Made by a program: the position numbers and the translations under genes | Source: Bacillota bacterium | GTDB taxonomy: Bacteria; Bacillota; Clostridia; Lachnospirales; CAG-274 | Reading direction: 5' to 3' | DNA: 38,866 nt | Assembly: GCA_017444985.1 (NCBI GenBank) | Contig: JAFSVK010000052.1 | Location: 1-38,866, forward strand | Shown here: positions 1 through 8,277 of the stretch, one piece after another | How the letters are laid out: every line of letters begins with the position of its first letter | Position numbering within the stretch: position 1 is the first letter of the stretch | The notes under the pieces: model-generated | What the model saw: the letters and a program-made list of their open reading frames with translations, nothing else | Told to the model about the DNA's origin: nothing | Databases searched by the model: none

Positions 1-137
1 ATTGAAGTAAAATTGAGATAGCTTGTTCGAGGACTAGGAAATGGCTCGAAGCCAATGTAGAGCATTGGTGAGAGACATTGACGACGTACTCGGGCAAGAT
101 AGCCAATTTTACGATTTATGAGTTTTTAGAGGTGCCC
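1..137 (+). repeat. MITE-like repeat copy A (left end cut by window start)
   Basis: This is one of four near-full copies of a ~156-bp repeat; the others are at 2304-2459, 25793-25948 and 38719-38866. The first ~19 bases, including the left terminal inverted repeat (TIR), lie outside the window. The right TIR TTTTTAGAGGTGCCC is complete and ends at 137. The core, including a CCAATG/CATTGG hairpin, matches the other copies exactly. It differs from them only in a short stretch around 94-103, where the other copies read TAACCTTTGC. The right TIR overlaps the 3' end of rnr and provides its stop codon. No transposase is encoded. Confidence 0.85.
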
Positions 138-2249
138 AATATCAAAATCTATAGTCCTTGCCTCTTTGTCTGCCTTGGATACTATAATATTTATTTTATC
201 GCCTACGGTATAGGCTCTGCCACTTCTGCTGCCTACGTAAGACATAGCATCCTCATCATATATGAACTCATCCCCTTCCAAGCTTGTGGGGCGTATCATA
301 CCTTCTATGGTGTTGGGAAGTTCTACGAATATACCAAAGTTTGTCACTGAGGATATTATACCTTCAAACTCCATACCCACCTTATCTTCCATATATTCCA
401 CCATCTTGTACTTATCCGCTTCCTTTTCCGCCTCGTCCGCCCTTCTTTCGTTCTCCGAACATGAAACGGCATTTTTAGGAAGTATAGCCTTGTAGTGGCT
501 AAGCCTTTTATCCGACAAAGTACCCGATAAAAACTCGCTTATAATCCTATGTATCTGAAGGTCGGGGTACCTTCTTATGGGGGAGGTGAAATGACAGTAG
601 TAATCTGCGGCAAGTCCGAAGTGTTTACCGTTTTGCTCACTGTAACAAGCTCTTTTAAGGCTTCTTAAAGTAAGCCTTTGTATAAGCATTTCCTCGGGGG
701 CACCTTTTATATTTTCAAGCAATATCCTAAAACTGTTGGGGTGAAGGGTGTTGCCCTTAAGGCTGTAGCCAAACTTCGAGAGGGTGAATTTAAGCTTCTC
801 CACCTTCTCCTCATCGGGAGCCTCGTGGGTCCTGTACATAAAGGGTATCTCAAGCCAATAAAATCTTTCCGCAACGGTTTCGTTTGCCGCAAGCATAAAC
901 TCTTCTATAATGCTTGTGGCAACATTTCTTTCACGTTTTGTAATGTTTACGGGCTTTCCCTTTTCGTCAAGTTCTATCTTTGCCTCATCGAATTCAAACT
1001 CTATAGCCCCTCTTTTTTCCCTTTTGGCAAGAAGTATATCCCTAAGCTCCTCCATAGTCTTAAAGCTTTCCAAATACTTTCCGTACTCCTTTAAATATTC
1101 CGACTCTTCATTTGTAAGAAGGTCGTTTACAACGGTGTAGGACATTCTTCTCTCCACATTTATAACTGCCTTTGTTATATCCGAATTTATAATATCCCCC
1201 TTTTTGTTTATATCCATGATACAGCAAAGTGCAAGCCTGTCCTCACCCTGATTTAAAGAGCAAATGCCGTTTGAAAGGCTGTGGGGTAGCATGGGTATCA
1301 CCCTATCTGTAAGGTAAACGCTGGTGCCTCTTTTTAGGGCTTCTTTATCAAGAGGGGAATTTTCTTTAACATAGTTTGAAACATCGGCTATGTATACCCC
1401 AAGCCTGTAGCCTCCATCTTCAAGCTTTTCCACAGACACCGCATCGTCAAGGTCCTTGGCATCCTCTCCGTCTATGGTAAAGCACAGCTTTCCCCTCAGA
1501 TCAAGTCTTCCCTCCATATCCTCGGGGGATAGGGACAGGGGTATGCTTTCAGCCTCATCCTTTACTTCTTTCGGAAAATCCACGGGTATATCGTACTGTT
1601 TCACGATAGAGAGTATATCCACTCCGGGATCGTCTATATGGCCTAATATTTCCGTTATCCTGCCCTCGGGAGATGAGTCCTTACCACCCTTTTTTTCTAT
1701 TTTTACAACTACCTTGCTACCCGATGTCGCTCCCCTGTTTGCAGATGAAGGTATGTATATAGCCTCACTGAACCTTTTGTCGTCGGGTTCCACAAAACCG
1801 TAATTTTTAAGTCCCATGTAGGTACCTACTATACCGCTGAACTTATGGGATATTATTTTTACTATCTCCCCTTCTCTCCTGCCTCCCGAAGAAGGGCGTA
1901 CTCTAACCTGTACCTTATCTCCGTGTATGGCACCGCCCTTTGCGGAAGGGGGTATAAAAATATCCTCTTTTTCATTTTCCGTTCTGACAAAGCCAAACCC
2001 TCTGGCATTTGCGGAAAAAACTCCCACATAGAGCTTAAGCTCCTCCGCAAGCATTATCTTTCCCTTGCGAGTGAAAACTATTTCACCCTCTGCCTCAAGG
2101 CTGTGTAAAACCTCCTCCAAAGCCTCCTCTTCCTCTCTCGGCACCGAAAGAAGCAGGGCTATGTCCTTTGCCCTCATGGGAACATACTCATCGCTCTTAA
2201 AAAAAGCTCTTAATTTTTCCTTTTGAACTTCCAAATATTCTTCACTCAT
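126..2249 (-). CDS. rnr: Ribonuclease R (3'-5' exoribonuclease)
   Basis: RNase R degrades structured RNA processively from the 3' end in the cytoplasm. The 707-aa product has an N-terminal winged-helix-like region, two cold-shock/OB domains (around residues 50-160), an RNB catalytic domain with the acidic cluster DGEDAKDLDD, and a C-terminal S1 domain. I chose the ATG at 2249 because GGAGG lies 8 bases upstream; the frame can be extended 5 codons to a TTG but that would put the start inside the ribosome binding site. The protein stops right after the S1 domain. Its last residues G-H-L and the TAA stop are read from the terminal inverted repeat of repeat copy A, so the basic tail common in this family appears to have been lost or replaced. 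A second, inverted repeat copy lies 55 bases upstream of the start. Confidence 0.95.
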   Translation of the reverse strand: MSEEYLEVQKEKLRAFFKSDEYVPMRAKDIALLLSVPREEEEALEEVLHSLEAEGEIVFTRKGKIMLAEELKLYVGVFSANARGFGFVRTENEKEDIFIPPSAKGGAIHGDKVQVRVRPSSGGRREGEIVKIISHKFSGIVGTYMGLKNYGFVEPDDKRFSEAIYIPSSANRGATSGSKVVVKIEKKGGKDSSPEGRITEILGHIDDPGVDILSIVKQYDIPVDFPKEVKDEAESIPLSLSPEDMEGRLDLRGKLCFTIDGEDAKDLDDAVSVEKLEDGGYRLGVYIADVSNYVKENSPLDKEALKRGTSVYLTDRVIPMLPHSLSNGICSLNQGEDRLALCCIMDINKKGDIINSDITKAVINVERRMSYTVVNDLLTNEESEYLKEYGKYLESFKTMEELRDILLAKREKRGAIEFEFDEAKIELDEKGKPVNITKRERNVATSIIEEFMLAANETVAERFYWLEIPFMYRTHEAPDEEKVEKLKFTLSKFGYSLKGNTLHPNSFRILLENIKGAPEEMLIQRLTLRSLKRACYSEQNGKHFGLAADYYCHFTSPIRRYPDLQIHRIISEFLSGTLSDKRLSHYKAILPKNAVSCSENERRADEAEKEADKYKMVEYMEDKVGMEFEGIISSVTNFGIFVELPNTIEGMIRPTSLEGDEFIYDEDAMSYVGSRSGRAYTVGDKINIIVSKADKEARTIDFDIGHL

Positions 2250-2303
2250 ACATATCGCCTCCAAAATACCCTTATTTCTCTAATACTAAAATTTCATAGT
2301 TAT

Positions 2304-2459
2304 GGGCACCTCTAAAATCTCATAAATCGTAAAATTGGCTATCTTGCAAAGGTTAGTCGTCAATGTCTCTCACCAATGCTCTACATTGGCTTCGAGCCAT
2401 TTCCCGGTCTTCGAACAAATATCTAAATTTTACTTCAATAGCACTTTTTAGAGGTACCC
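2304..2459 (-). repeat. MITE-like repeat copy B, full length
   Basis: Complete 156-bp copy in inverted orientation relative to copy A. The ends read GGGCACCTCTAAAA and TTTTTAGAGGTACCC, giving a ~15-bp TIR that mismatches only at positions 4-5. An 8-base subterminal motif, GTAAAATT, recurs about 26 bases in from each end. TTAT flanks both sides and could be a 4-bp target duplication, although copy C does not show one. With the palindromic repeat at 2490-2580 it fills the 349-bp gap between rnr and holA. Confidence 0.88.
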
Positions 2460-2470
2460 TTATATTTACA

Positions 2471-2500
2471 TTTTTAGTACAAAAATGATAGTTGTTCCAA
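2471..2500 (-). promoter_or_regulatory. Possible rnr promoter upstream of repeat B
   Basis: On the minus strand TTGGAA (2495-2500) and TAAAAA (2471-2476) are 18 bases apart, a weak sigma-A-like pair. If used, the rnr 5' leader would contain all of repeat copy B. I see no better promoter between repeat B and the rnr start. Confidence 0.25.
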
Positions 2501-2580
2501 CCGGAACGACACGCGGGTCGTTCCCTACATATTGTTAGTGGATCTTGAACATTGTCATTATTTTTATTGTTTTTTCTCTT
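2490..2580. repeat. GGAACGAC palindromic repeat, copy 1
   Basis: The core GGAACGAC (2503-2510), 6-base loop, GTCGTTCC (2517-2524) is a near-perfect hairpin. The following ~55 bases (CCCTACA, then an AT-rich tail containing GTTAG) align with the copy at 25709-25790. Both copies sit directly beside a MITE-like repeat. It is non-coding and may lie in the rnr leader. Confidence 0.75.
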
Positions 2581-2598
2581 CTTGTTTTATGTATAGTA

Positions 2599-3615
2599 TT
2601 ACATGGAATATTTTATAATAAAGAGCTCAAAGCACAGTTCGGGCTCCATTTTTCCCGTTTTGATATCCGTATCGCACTCCTTCAAAGCCTCCAAGGCTCG
2701 GCGAAGTTTATCTATACCGTAGCGTTTTGCCGTTTCAAGATCCCTTGAAAGAAAGTACTCTCTTTGTTTTACTCTTTCGGCTATTTCCGACAAACTCCTT
2801 CCCCTTGCCGCCAGATCTCTGCACCTTAAAAGGTAGCGTATTTTAGAGGCTGTAAGGGCAAGTATACCGAAAACAGTAGATTGTTTTGTAAAAAGGAGCC
2901 TGTTGTATATTTCAAGAGCCTTTCCCGTTTCTTTTTTGCATATAGCATCCACAAGTTCAAATACGGTAAAATCTGCGGACCTAGTACATACCGCATCTAT
3001 ATCCGCCTTTGTGATGGTCCTACCGTTGCAGTAGTTCAAAAGCTTATCCGTTTCCCCCTGCACTACCGCCAGTTCGTTACCCACCACCTGCACAAAATAG
3101 GCACAATCCGAATTTGAAATATTATTTTTTGTTTTTTTGAGAACTATATCCATAAGCTCTTTTTCTGAAAACCTATTTATCTCACTCACATAGCCCAAAG
3201 TATTCACAAGCTTGTAAAGTACCCTCTTTTTATCTACATTTGAGGAATATACTCCCTTTTTCTCCGTATCGGGTTCCACAAATATAACTATGTTTTCATC
3301 CGTCATATTTTTAAGAAGCTCCGTTAGGCGTATAACAGTCTCCTCTGTTTTGGCAAGCTTGAAAAAACCGCTGTTTTCTATGACCGTCACCCTTTTATCG
3401 CTCATAAAAGCAGGTGTTTGAAGAGCAAGAGCTATATCTTCCATGTTGCACTTATCTCCCTCGAACCTGTTTATGTTCATAAGCTCAAACTCAGGAGAAA
3501 CACAGGCGGATATTATTTTTTTTTCGTACTGCTTTATGGCATAGTCCTCCATACCGTAAAGCAAATATACCTTTTCAAATTTTTGTGTTTTGATGTCGTT
3601 TTTGATCTTTTTCAA
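2599..3615 (-). CDS. holA: DNA polymerase III, delta subunit
   Basis: The delta subunit opens the beta sliding clamp within the clamp-loader complex. The 338-aa product has the typical size and the N-terminal nucleotide-binding-fold segment (VYLLYGMEDYAIKQY, near residue 16) of bacterial delta. It has the helical C-terminal collar region, including FELVDAI around residue 215 and a run of basic helices. The start is a TTG immediately after the comEC stop codon, with GGTGAG a few bases upstream, so translation is probably coupled. The order comEC-holA is conserved in Firmicutes. It is the last gene of the comEA-to-holA operon; no clear terminator is visible before the repeats downstream. Confidence 0.9.
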   Translation of the reverse strand: MKKIKNDIKTQKFEKVYLLYGMEDYAIKQYEKKIISACVSPEFELMNINRFEGDKCNMEDIALALQTPAFMSDKRVTVIENSGFFKLAKTEETVIRLTELLKNMTDENIVIFVEPDTEKKGVYSSNVDKKRVLYKLVNTLGYVSEINRFSEKELMDIVLKKTKNNISNSDCAYFVQVVGNELAVVQGETDKLLNYCNGRTITKADIDAVCTRSADFTVFELVDAICKKETGKALEIYNRLLFTKQSTVFGILALTASKIRYLLRCRDLAARGRSLSEIAERVKQREYFLSRDLETAKRYGIDKLRRALEALKECDTDIKTGKMEPELCFELFIIKYSM

Positions 3616-5904
3616 TTATCTCACCGTATATATGGTATACATACCTACATCCACCGTTACCGCACCGTAGTCAGCCGTAGTATATAGGGGGATATCAAGG
3701 TCTTTATAAGTTTGTTTTGTTTTCTCATGGGGATGACCGTATATGTTTTTGTAACCGCAGGTAACAACGCCAAGACCCGGGGATACCTTCTCCAAAAACT
3801 CACGGCTTGAAGAATGTTCCGAACCGTGATGCGGCACCTTTATATAATCGGCACTTATTTTTTTATCCAAAAGGCTTTTTTCCGCCTCTTCCCCTATATC
3901 ACCCGTAAACAAAAATGAGGTATCGTCCATTTTAAGCTTCATTACAAGGCTGTTTTCGTTTGCGTCCTCTCCCCTCACCTCAGGCAGGTAGGCACGCCAA
4001 TAAAAGCCCTTGTATCTTTTTTCTTCCTCGTCTTTAAGGTAGTGAACGGGTATATCCCGCTCTTTTAAAAAGGCTGTAAGTGCCTTGTAATTTTGATTTT
4101 TGACTACATTTTCCCCAAAATACACATTTTTGATATCCACATAGTCGGCTATTTCATAAAGGGCATCTATATGGTCGGTATCCGTGTGGGATATAAAAAC
4201 ATCCTCCAGTTTTGTAATATTGTAGTATTTTATATAGGGAAGAAGAACACTTTCTCCCCTGCCCGAAGCCTTATCCTGCCCCGCATCGCAGAGTGCGGCA
4301 TAGTCCTTGTACTTTACAAGAGCACAGTCACTGTTTCCCATATAGGGAAAGAGTACCAATTTTTGGGGCATGCGAAGGGATATAAAGAGAAAAACAAAAA
4401 GTAAAATAAAACTTAAAAAACTACTTATCTTTTTTATTTTACAACTCTTATAAAAAGCCTTTATATCTATATTTTCGGCACCTATATTATATAAAAGAAG
4501 TATAAAAACATATATCACGATAAGTGAAAATATCCTTATACCCCCTGTTTGTACGGTTGAATAGGGTAGGTTTGCTATAGCCTTTGCAATAAAGGAAAGC
4601 GTATTTATAAGTACATATACCGTTCCCGCCATAAATTTTGAAAGCGCAAGGCTAAAAAGTCCTACGACGCCTGCAAGCAAAGAAAACACCAAGCTTATAG
4701 ATATAAGAGGTATAGCCAAGGTATTTGCCAAAATGTCGTAGGGCGTAAAGCTGTAGTTATAATATACACTTAGAGGCTTACACAAAAGCACCACCGTAAC
4801 GGGCATAAGAAAAAGTATATACCTCTCCCTTGCCCTTTTTTCTTTTACTCGCACTCTTACGATATCTGTTATAAAGCCTATGGAAAATATGCAGCAAAAG
4901 GAGTACAAAAAACCCGGGGAATATATATAGGCGGGTCTGTATAAAAGAAGCAGTATACAAGCGGTACAGGCGGAGGATATTATATCGTAATTTCTGTATA
5001 ACGCCCTGCCCCCTACAAGTACGGCAAACATTATACAAGCCCTTAATGTGGAAACTCCCGCTCCCGTAAGAAAGGTGTAGAGCACAAGTATTATAAGTAC
5101 CAAAACATCCGAAAATCTGCCTGTTATCCTCTTTAAAACAAAAAGAAGCATAGCGGAAAGCACCGATATATGTAGCCCCGATATAGCAAGGACATGTACA
5201 ATGCCTACCTTGGTATACAGGGAGTATTCGGGTAGATCCGACTTTTCCCCCAAAACGATAGCCTTTACCACATTAGCGGTATCTCTCGGCAAAATATTAT
5301 CGTAAACTTCCGAAAACCTTTTTCTTAGGACCCGGCAAAGGGTGTATATATTTTTTTCTTCACCCGTTTTTTTAATATCTTCTCCGTTGAAAACATACCT
5401 TACACCATTGTAGCGACAATAGGCCTCCATATCCCTTTCAACTATATTTCGCCTAAAGGGTGGCAGAGATATTTTACCCTCCGCCTCTATAATATCCCCT
5501 ATCTCCATACTTTTATCGGAGTAGAGAAAAAGAGCCTTATTGTCTTTATATGCTTTTCCGTCTATGTATATGCCGGAGGCCTTCACCTTATAAACATAGA
5601 TACCCTTTGATGTCTTGTTTTTATCGGTTATGCTTCCTTCAAGACTTGCCTTGCTGTTGTTGTAGGCAAAAGAATTTAATACATTGTTATAAGGCAGTTT
5701 ATCGGTAAGAGCGATACAAAAACCTAAAAGCGCCGCCGCTATAAGAAGCACGCCCCTTTTATACCCTGTTTTCTTAACTATATATATATCAAGAACGATA
5801 ACGATAAGTCCAAAAAGGGCAACGCCCAAAGGTAAATTCAGATGTTGCCCAAAAATGATACCTATAATTAAAAATAAAAACACAAATGCTATAGGTCGCT
5901 TCAT
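3616..5904 (-). CDS. comEC: ComEC/Rec2 DNA-uptake channel protein
   Basis: ComEC forms the membrane channel that brings single-stranded DNA into the cytoplasm during transformation. The ~762-aa protein starts with hydrophobic segments and a soluble domain (residues ~60-180). The Competence transmembrane domain follows (LAISGLHISVLSAMLL, around residue 240). The C-terminal metallo-beta-lactamase-like domain shows SHTDTDH and a later PHHGSEHS motif. Length matches the family. I chose the ATG at 5904, preceded by GAGGTG; the frame opens at a GTG three codons earlier inside that ribosome binding site. Together with comEA at the start of the same operon it suggests natural competence or a remnant of it; no pilus genes are in the window. 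Confidence 0.94.
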   Translation of the reverse strand: MKRPIAFVFLFLIIGIIFGQHLNLPLGVALFGLIVIVLDIYIVKKTGYKRGVLLIAAALLGFCIALTDKLPYNNVLNSFAYNNSKASLEGSITDKNKTSKGIYVYKVKASGIYIDGKAYKDNKALFLYSDKSMEIGDIIEAEGKISLPPFRRNIVERDMEAYCRYNGVRYVFNGEDIKKTGEEKNIYTLCRVLRKRFSEVYDNILPRDTANVVKAIVLGEKSDLPEYSLYTKVGIVHVLAISGLHISVLSAMLLFVLKRITGRFSDVLVLIILVLYTFLTGAGVSTLRACIMFAVLVGGRALYRNYDIISSACTACILLLLYRPAYIYSPGFLYSFCCIFSIGFITDIVRVRVKEKRARERYILFLMPVTVVLLCKPLSVYYNYSFTPYDILANTLAIPLISISLVFSLLAGVVGLFSLALSKFMAGTVYVLINTLSFIAKAIANLPYSTVQTGGIRIFSLIVIYVFILLLYNIGAENIDIKAFYKSCKIKKISSFLSFILLFVFLFISLRMPQKLVLFPYMGNSDCALVKYKDYAALCDAGQDKASGRGESVLLPYIKYYNITKLEDVFISHTDTDHIDALYEIADYVDIKNVYFGENVVKNQNYKALTAFLKERDIPVHYLKDEEEKRYKGFYWRAYLPEVRGEDANENSLVMKLKMDDTSFLFTGDIGEEAEKSLLDKKISADYIKVPHHGSEHSSSREFLEKVSPGLGVVTCGYKNIYGHPHEKTKQTYKDLDIPLYTTADYGAVTVDVGMYTIYTVR

Positions 5905-5918
5905 ACCGAGCACCTCTG

Positions 5919-6851
5919 TTACTTTATGATGGCATCGTTTCTTTCAAAGGTCTTGTTAAAGTCTACGTTGCCGAACTTATCCACCTTTTCCCCGTCTATA
6001 AGGAACTGTACCTTGTTTACATATTCAAGCTCTGTAAGGGAGTTGACTATGGAATATATGGTAGCATCCACACTCTTTACGTTATGACCTATAAAGGACT
6101 TTGAAAGGTTTACGTAGCAAATGCCCTCTTCCGTTTTGATATCCTTTACACGTGTGCTTGTGGGTATGGTCCTGCTGAGCATATTTTTACCGGGGCCTTC
6201 TATAAGCTGTTCCACTATCTGATACTCCAGTGTCAAAGACTGCTTTACCTCTACCCTTCTTTGCTCTGCCACAAGTCTTTCTCCCGTTCTGTCGGCAAAG
6301 TAAAGTGTTACGGTTTGCCAGTTGGTCTTTTCGGGAGTTATTTCGGGGTCGTTTCTCACATTTGTTCTTGTGAATATTATTTCTTTGCCCCTTTCGTCCT
6401 TCATATAGGGCTTACCTTCCACACTTATATCCACGCCGTCTATAAAACTTAGGTCGGTAAGGGTGTAGACCAAAGCCCCCACACTTAATATCCTACCCTC
6501 CGCCCCTAAGGAATAGAGGGAGTCCGCAAGGTTTATATGTGCTGTTTTATTCTCAAACCCGTAATCCTTTATCAAAAACTCCTTAGGCATATAAAGGTTG
6601 GTGTTCGGGGTTTTGGGACCGCTTTTAAAAGCATCCACAACGGTAGTAAACATTATTTTATCCGAGTCCACCAAATTTACCGTCTTTGCCTCTATGGAAA
6701 GCTTATGGGAGTTTTTGTTTATGTAGTACATATTGTAGGATATGGTACCCTCCGACATTTTTACGTTTTTGATATATACAAATATAAATACCAGCACGCA
6801 GGCTACCACAAACACGATACCCGTGTAAAGCAGGATCCTTTTTACGCTCAT
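5919..6851 (-). CDS. Membrane-anchored GerMN-domain protein
   Basis: The 310-aa protein has one N-terminal membrane segment (residues ~6-28) and an extracytoplasmic part with two GerMN-type domains (~residues 60-150 and ~175-295). The domains recur with the pattern VVDAFKSGPK and IVEQLIEGPGK, followed by IKTEEGICYVNLSKSF. GerMN domains occur in the spore germination protein GerM and in LpqB-like partners of sensor kinases. The gene directly follows the kinase; the kinase's last codons and stop supply the AGGAGGTG ribosome binding site of this gene. A role as an accessory sensor for that kinase is inference from the position. Confidence 0.85.
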   Translation of the reverse strand: MSVKRILLYTGIVFVVACVLVFIFVYIKNVKMSEGTISYNMYYINKNSHKLSIEAKTVNLVDSDKIMFTTVVDAFKSGPKTPNTNLYMPKEFLIKDYGFENKTAHINLADSLYSLGAEGRILSVGALVYTLTDLSFIDGVDISVEGKPYMKDERGKEIIFTRTNVRNDPEITPEKTNWQTVTLYFADRTGERLVAEQRRVEVKQSLTLEYQIVEQLIEGPGKNMLSRTIPTSTRVKDIKTEEGICYVNLSKSFIGHNVKSVDATIYSIVNSLTELEYVNKVQFLIDGEKVDKFGNVDFNKTFERNDAIIK

Positions 6852-6854
6852 ACC

Positions 6855-8228
6855 TTACACCTCCTCGTGTTTTAAGGGTATACATACAACGAAGGTGGCA
6901 CCCTTGCCCTCTCCGCTTATGACCTTAACACTGCCGTTATGCAGTACAACTGTGGAATGGGTAATGGCAAGGCCGAGACCCGTGCCTCCCGTTTCCCTGT
7001 CTCTTGTTTTGTCTACCCTGTAAAATCTGTCAAATACCTTTGACTGTTCTTCCTCGCTTATGCCCATACCCGTATCCTGTACGGTAATGTAGCAGTCCAA
7101 GTGGTCGCTGTCAAGGCTGACCTTTACCTTACCTTGCATGGGAGTATATTTTATACCGTTTTCGATAAGGTTTGAAATGGCAAGGCTAAGCTTCACCTCG
7201 TCCACTTCCGCATTTACTTCCTTTGTGGTCTCAAAGGAAAGCTCTATATCCTTGTTGTCCGCAAGGGGAGTAAGTCTCTTTATGAGATCTCTTAAAAGCT
7301 TATTCATATCCACAAGGGTAATATTAAGCTTTGCACCGTTAACATCCAACTTTACAAGGGAGAGCAGGTCGTTTACGATAGCTGTCATTCTGTCTATCTC
7401 CGAGTTTATATCCACAAGAAATTCCTTGTACATCTCAGTGGGAACATTTTCCTGCAAAAGTATGGACTCTGTAAGTACTTTTATGGAGCTTAAGGGTGTT
7501 TTAAGCTCATGGGACACATTTGAAACGAACTCCTGTCTTGAGGTATCTATCTGTTCAAGCTTTGTGGTCATGTTGTTTACCGTTTCTCCCAACTCCGTAA
7601 ACTCGTCGTGACCTTTTATGTCTATTCTTTGGTGGAACTGTCCCGATGCTATTTTACGCATGGTCTCAAGTATTTTCCTCAAAGGTCCCATTATGATATG
7701 GGCAATGGCAAAAACCGTTACCGCTATTACCAAAGCCAATATTACAGTGGTTATAAGAAGCCTTGAGTTTATATCATCAAGGGGTGTATATACCTTTCCG
7801 TAGGGGGATACCACCAAAACCGCCCCTATTTTTTCGGACTTGTTGTTTTCTATGTAGGCGGAGGCATATATATTACCTCCGTTTTTTTGCACCTCTTTAA
7901 GGTTTGCCTCATCCGTACCCTCAAGAGCCACCATGATCTCGGGCACCAAAAGTACTGAACCTACTGCGGAGCCGTTGGTGTCCGCCAGAACATAGGCATC
8001 CTTATCCACAACTATTATTCTTCTGTTTTCTTCTGCCGCCTTTTCATCAAGCTCTCTTAAAAACTGCTCGCTTTTTGAGGCATCGAGAAGGTAATTTGCC
8101 TTTTGTATGGAACCTGCTATTTTGTTGGCCTCATACAAAGCTTCCTTTTCGTTGGTGTTTTGAAAGTAGCGTAAAAGGGTGTTGCGCATATAGGCTGAAA
8201 ATATTATAAGAGGTATGAATCCCACCAC
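6855..8228 (-). CDS. Sensor histidine kinase (WalK/PhoR-like)
   Basis: This kinase has an N-terminal membrane segment, an extracytoplasmic sensor region (~residues 25-155) and a second membrane segment (~158-180). A HAMP linker follows, then the phosphoacceptor box SNVSHELKTPL (His at ~240) and an ATPase domain with DTGMGISEEE and GGTGLGLAI. It presumably phosphorylates the response regulator encoded just upstream. The start is uncertain: 8228 is a GTG inside the first membrane helix, while the frame stays open upstream with a basic, hydrophobic sequence (KLRWFRTVKFKILL) expected in the real protein. There is no ATG there. A non-standard ATT at 8288, overlapping the regulator's end, or a missed start, is possible. 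Confidence 0.9.
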   Translation of the reverse strand: MVGFIPLIIFSAYMRNTLLRYFQNTNEKEALYEANKIAGSIQKANYLLDASKSEQFLRELDEKAAEENRRIIVVDKDAYVLADTNGSAVGSVLLVPEIMVALEGTDEANLKEVQKNGGNIYASAYIENNKSEKIGAVLVVSPYGKVYTPLDDINSRLLITTVILALVIAVTVFAIAHIIMGPLRKILETMRKIASGQFHQRIDIKGHDEFTELGETVNNMTTKLEQIDTSRQEFVSNVSHELKTPLSSIKVLTESILLQENVPTEMYKEFLVDINSEIDRMTAIVNDLLSLVKLDVNGAKLNITLVDMNKLLRDLIKRLTPLADNKDIELSFETTKEVNAEVDEVKLSLAISNLIENGIKYTPMQGKVKVSLDSDHLDCYITVQDTGMGISEEEQSKVFDRFYRVDKTRDRETGGTGLGLAITHSTVVLHNGSVKVISGEGKGATFVVCIPLKHEEV

Positions 8229-8277
8229 AAAAAGGGCAAGAAGTATTTTAAACTTGACGGTCCTGAACCATCTTAGT

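Noticed and set aside
1-2459. Composite transposon carrying rnr
   Set aside because: The flanking repeats encode no transposase and rnr is a core gene in normal form. The pair is more likely two independent insertions.
2300-2463. A fixed target-site duplication (TTAT/ATAA) for the repeat
   Set aside because: Copy B shows a 4-base direct match but copy C shows only two bases, so the duplication length cannot be set from this window.
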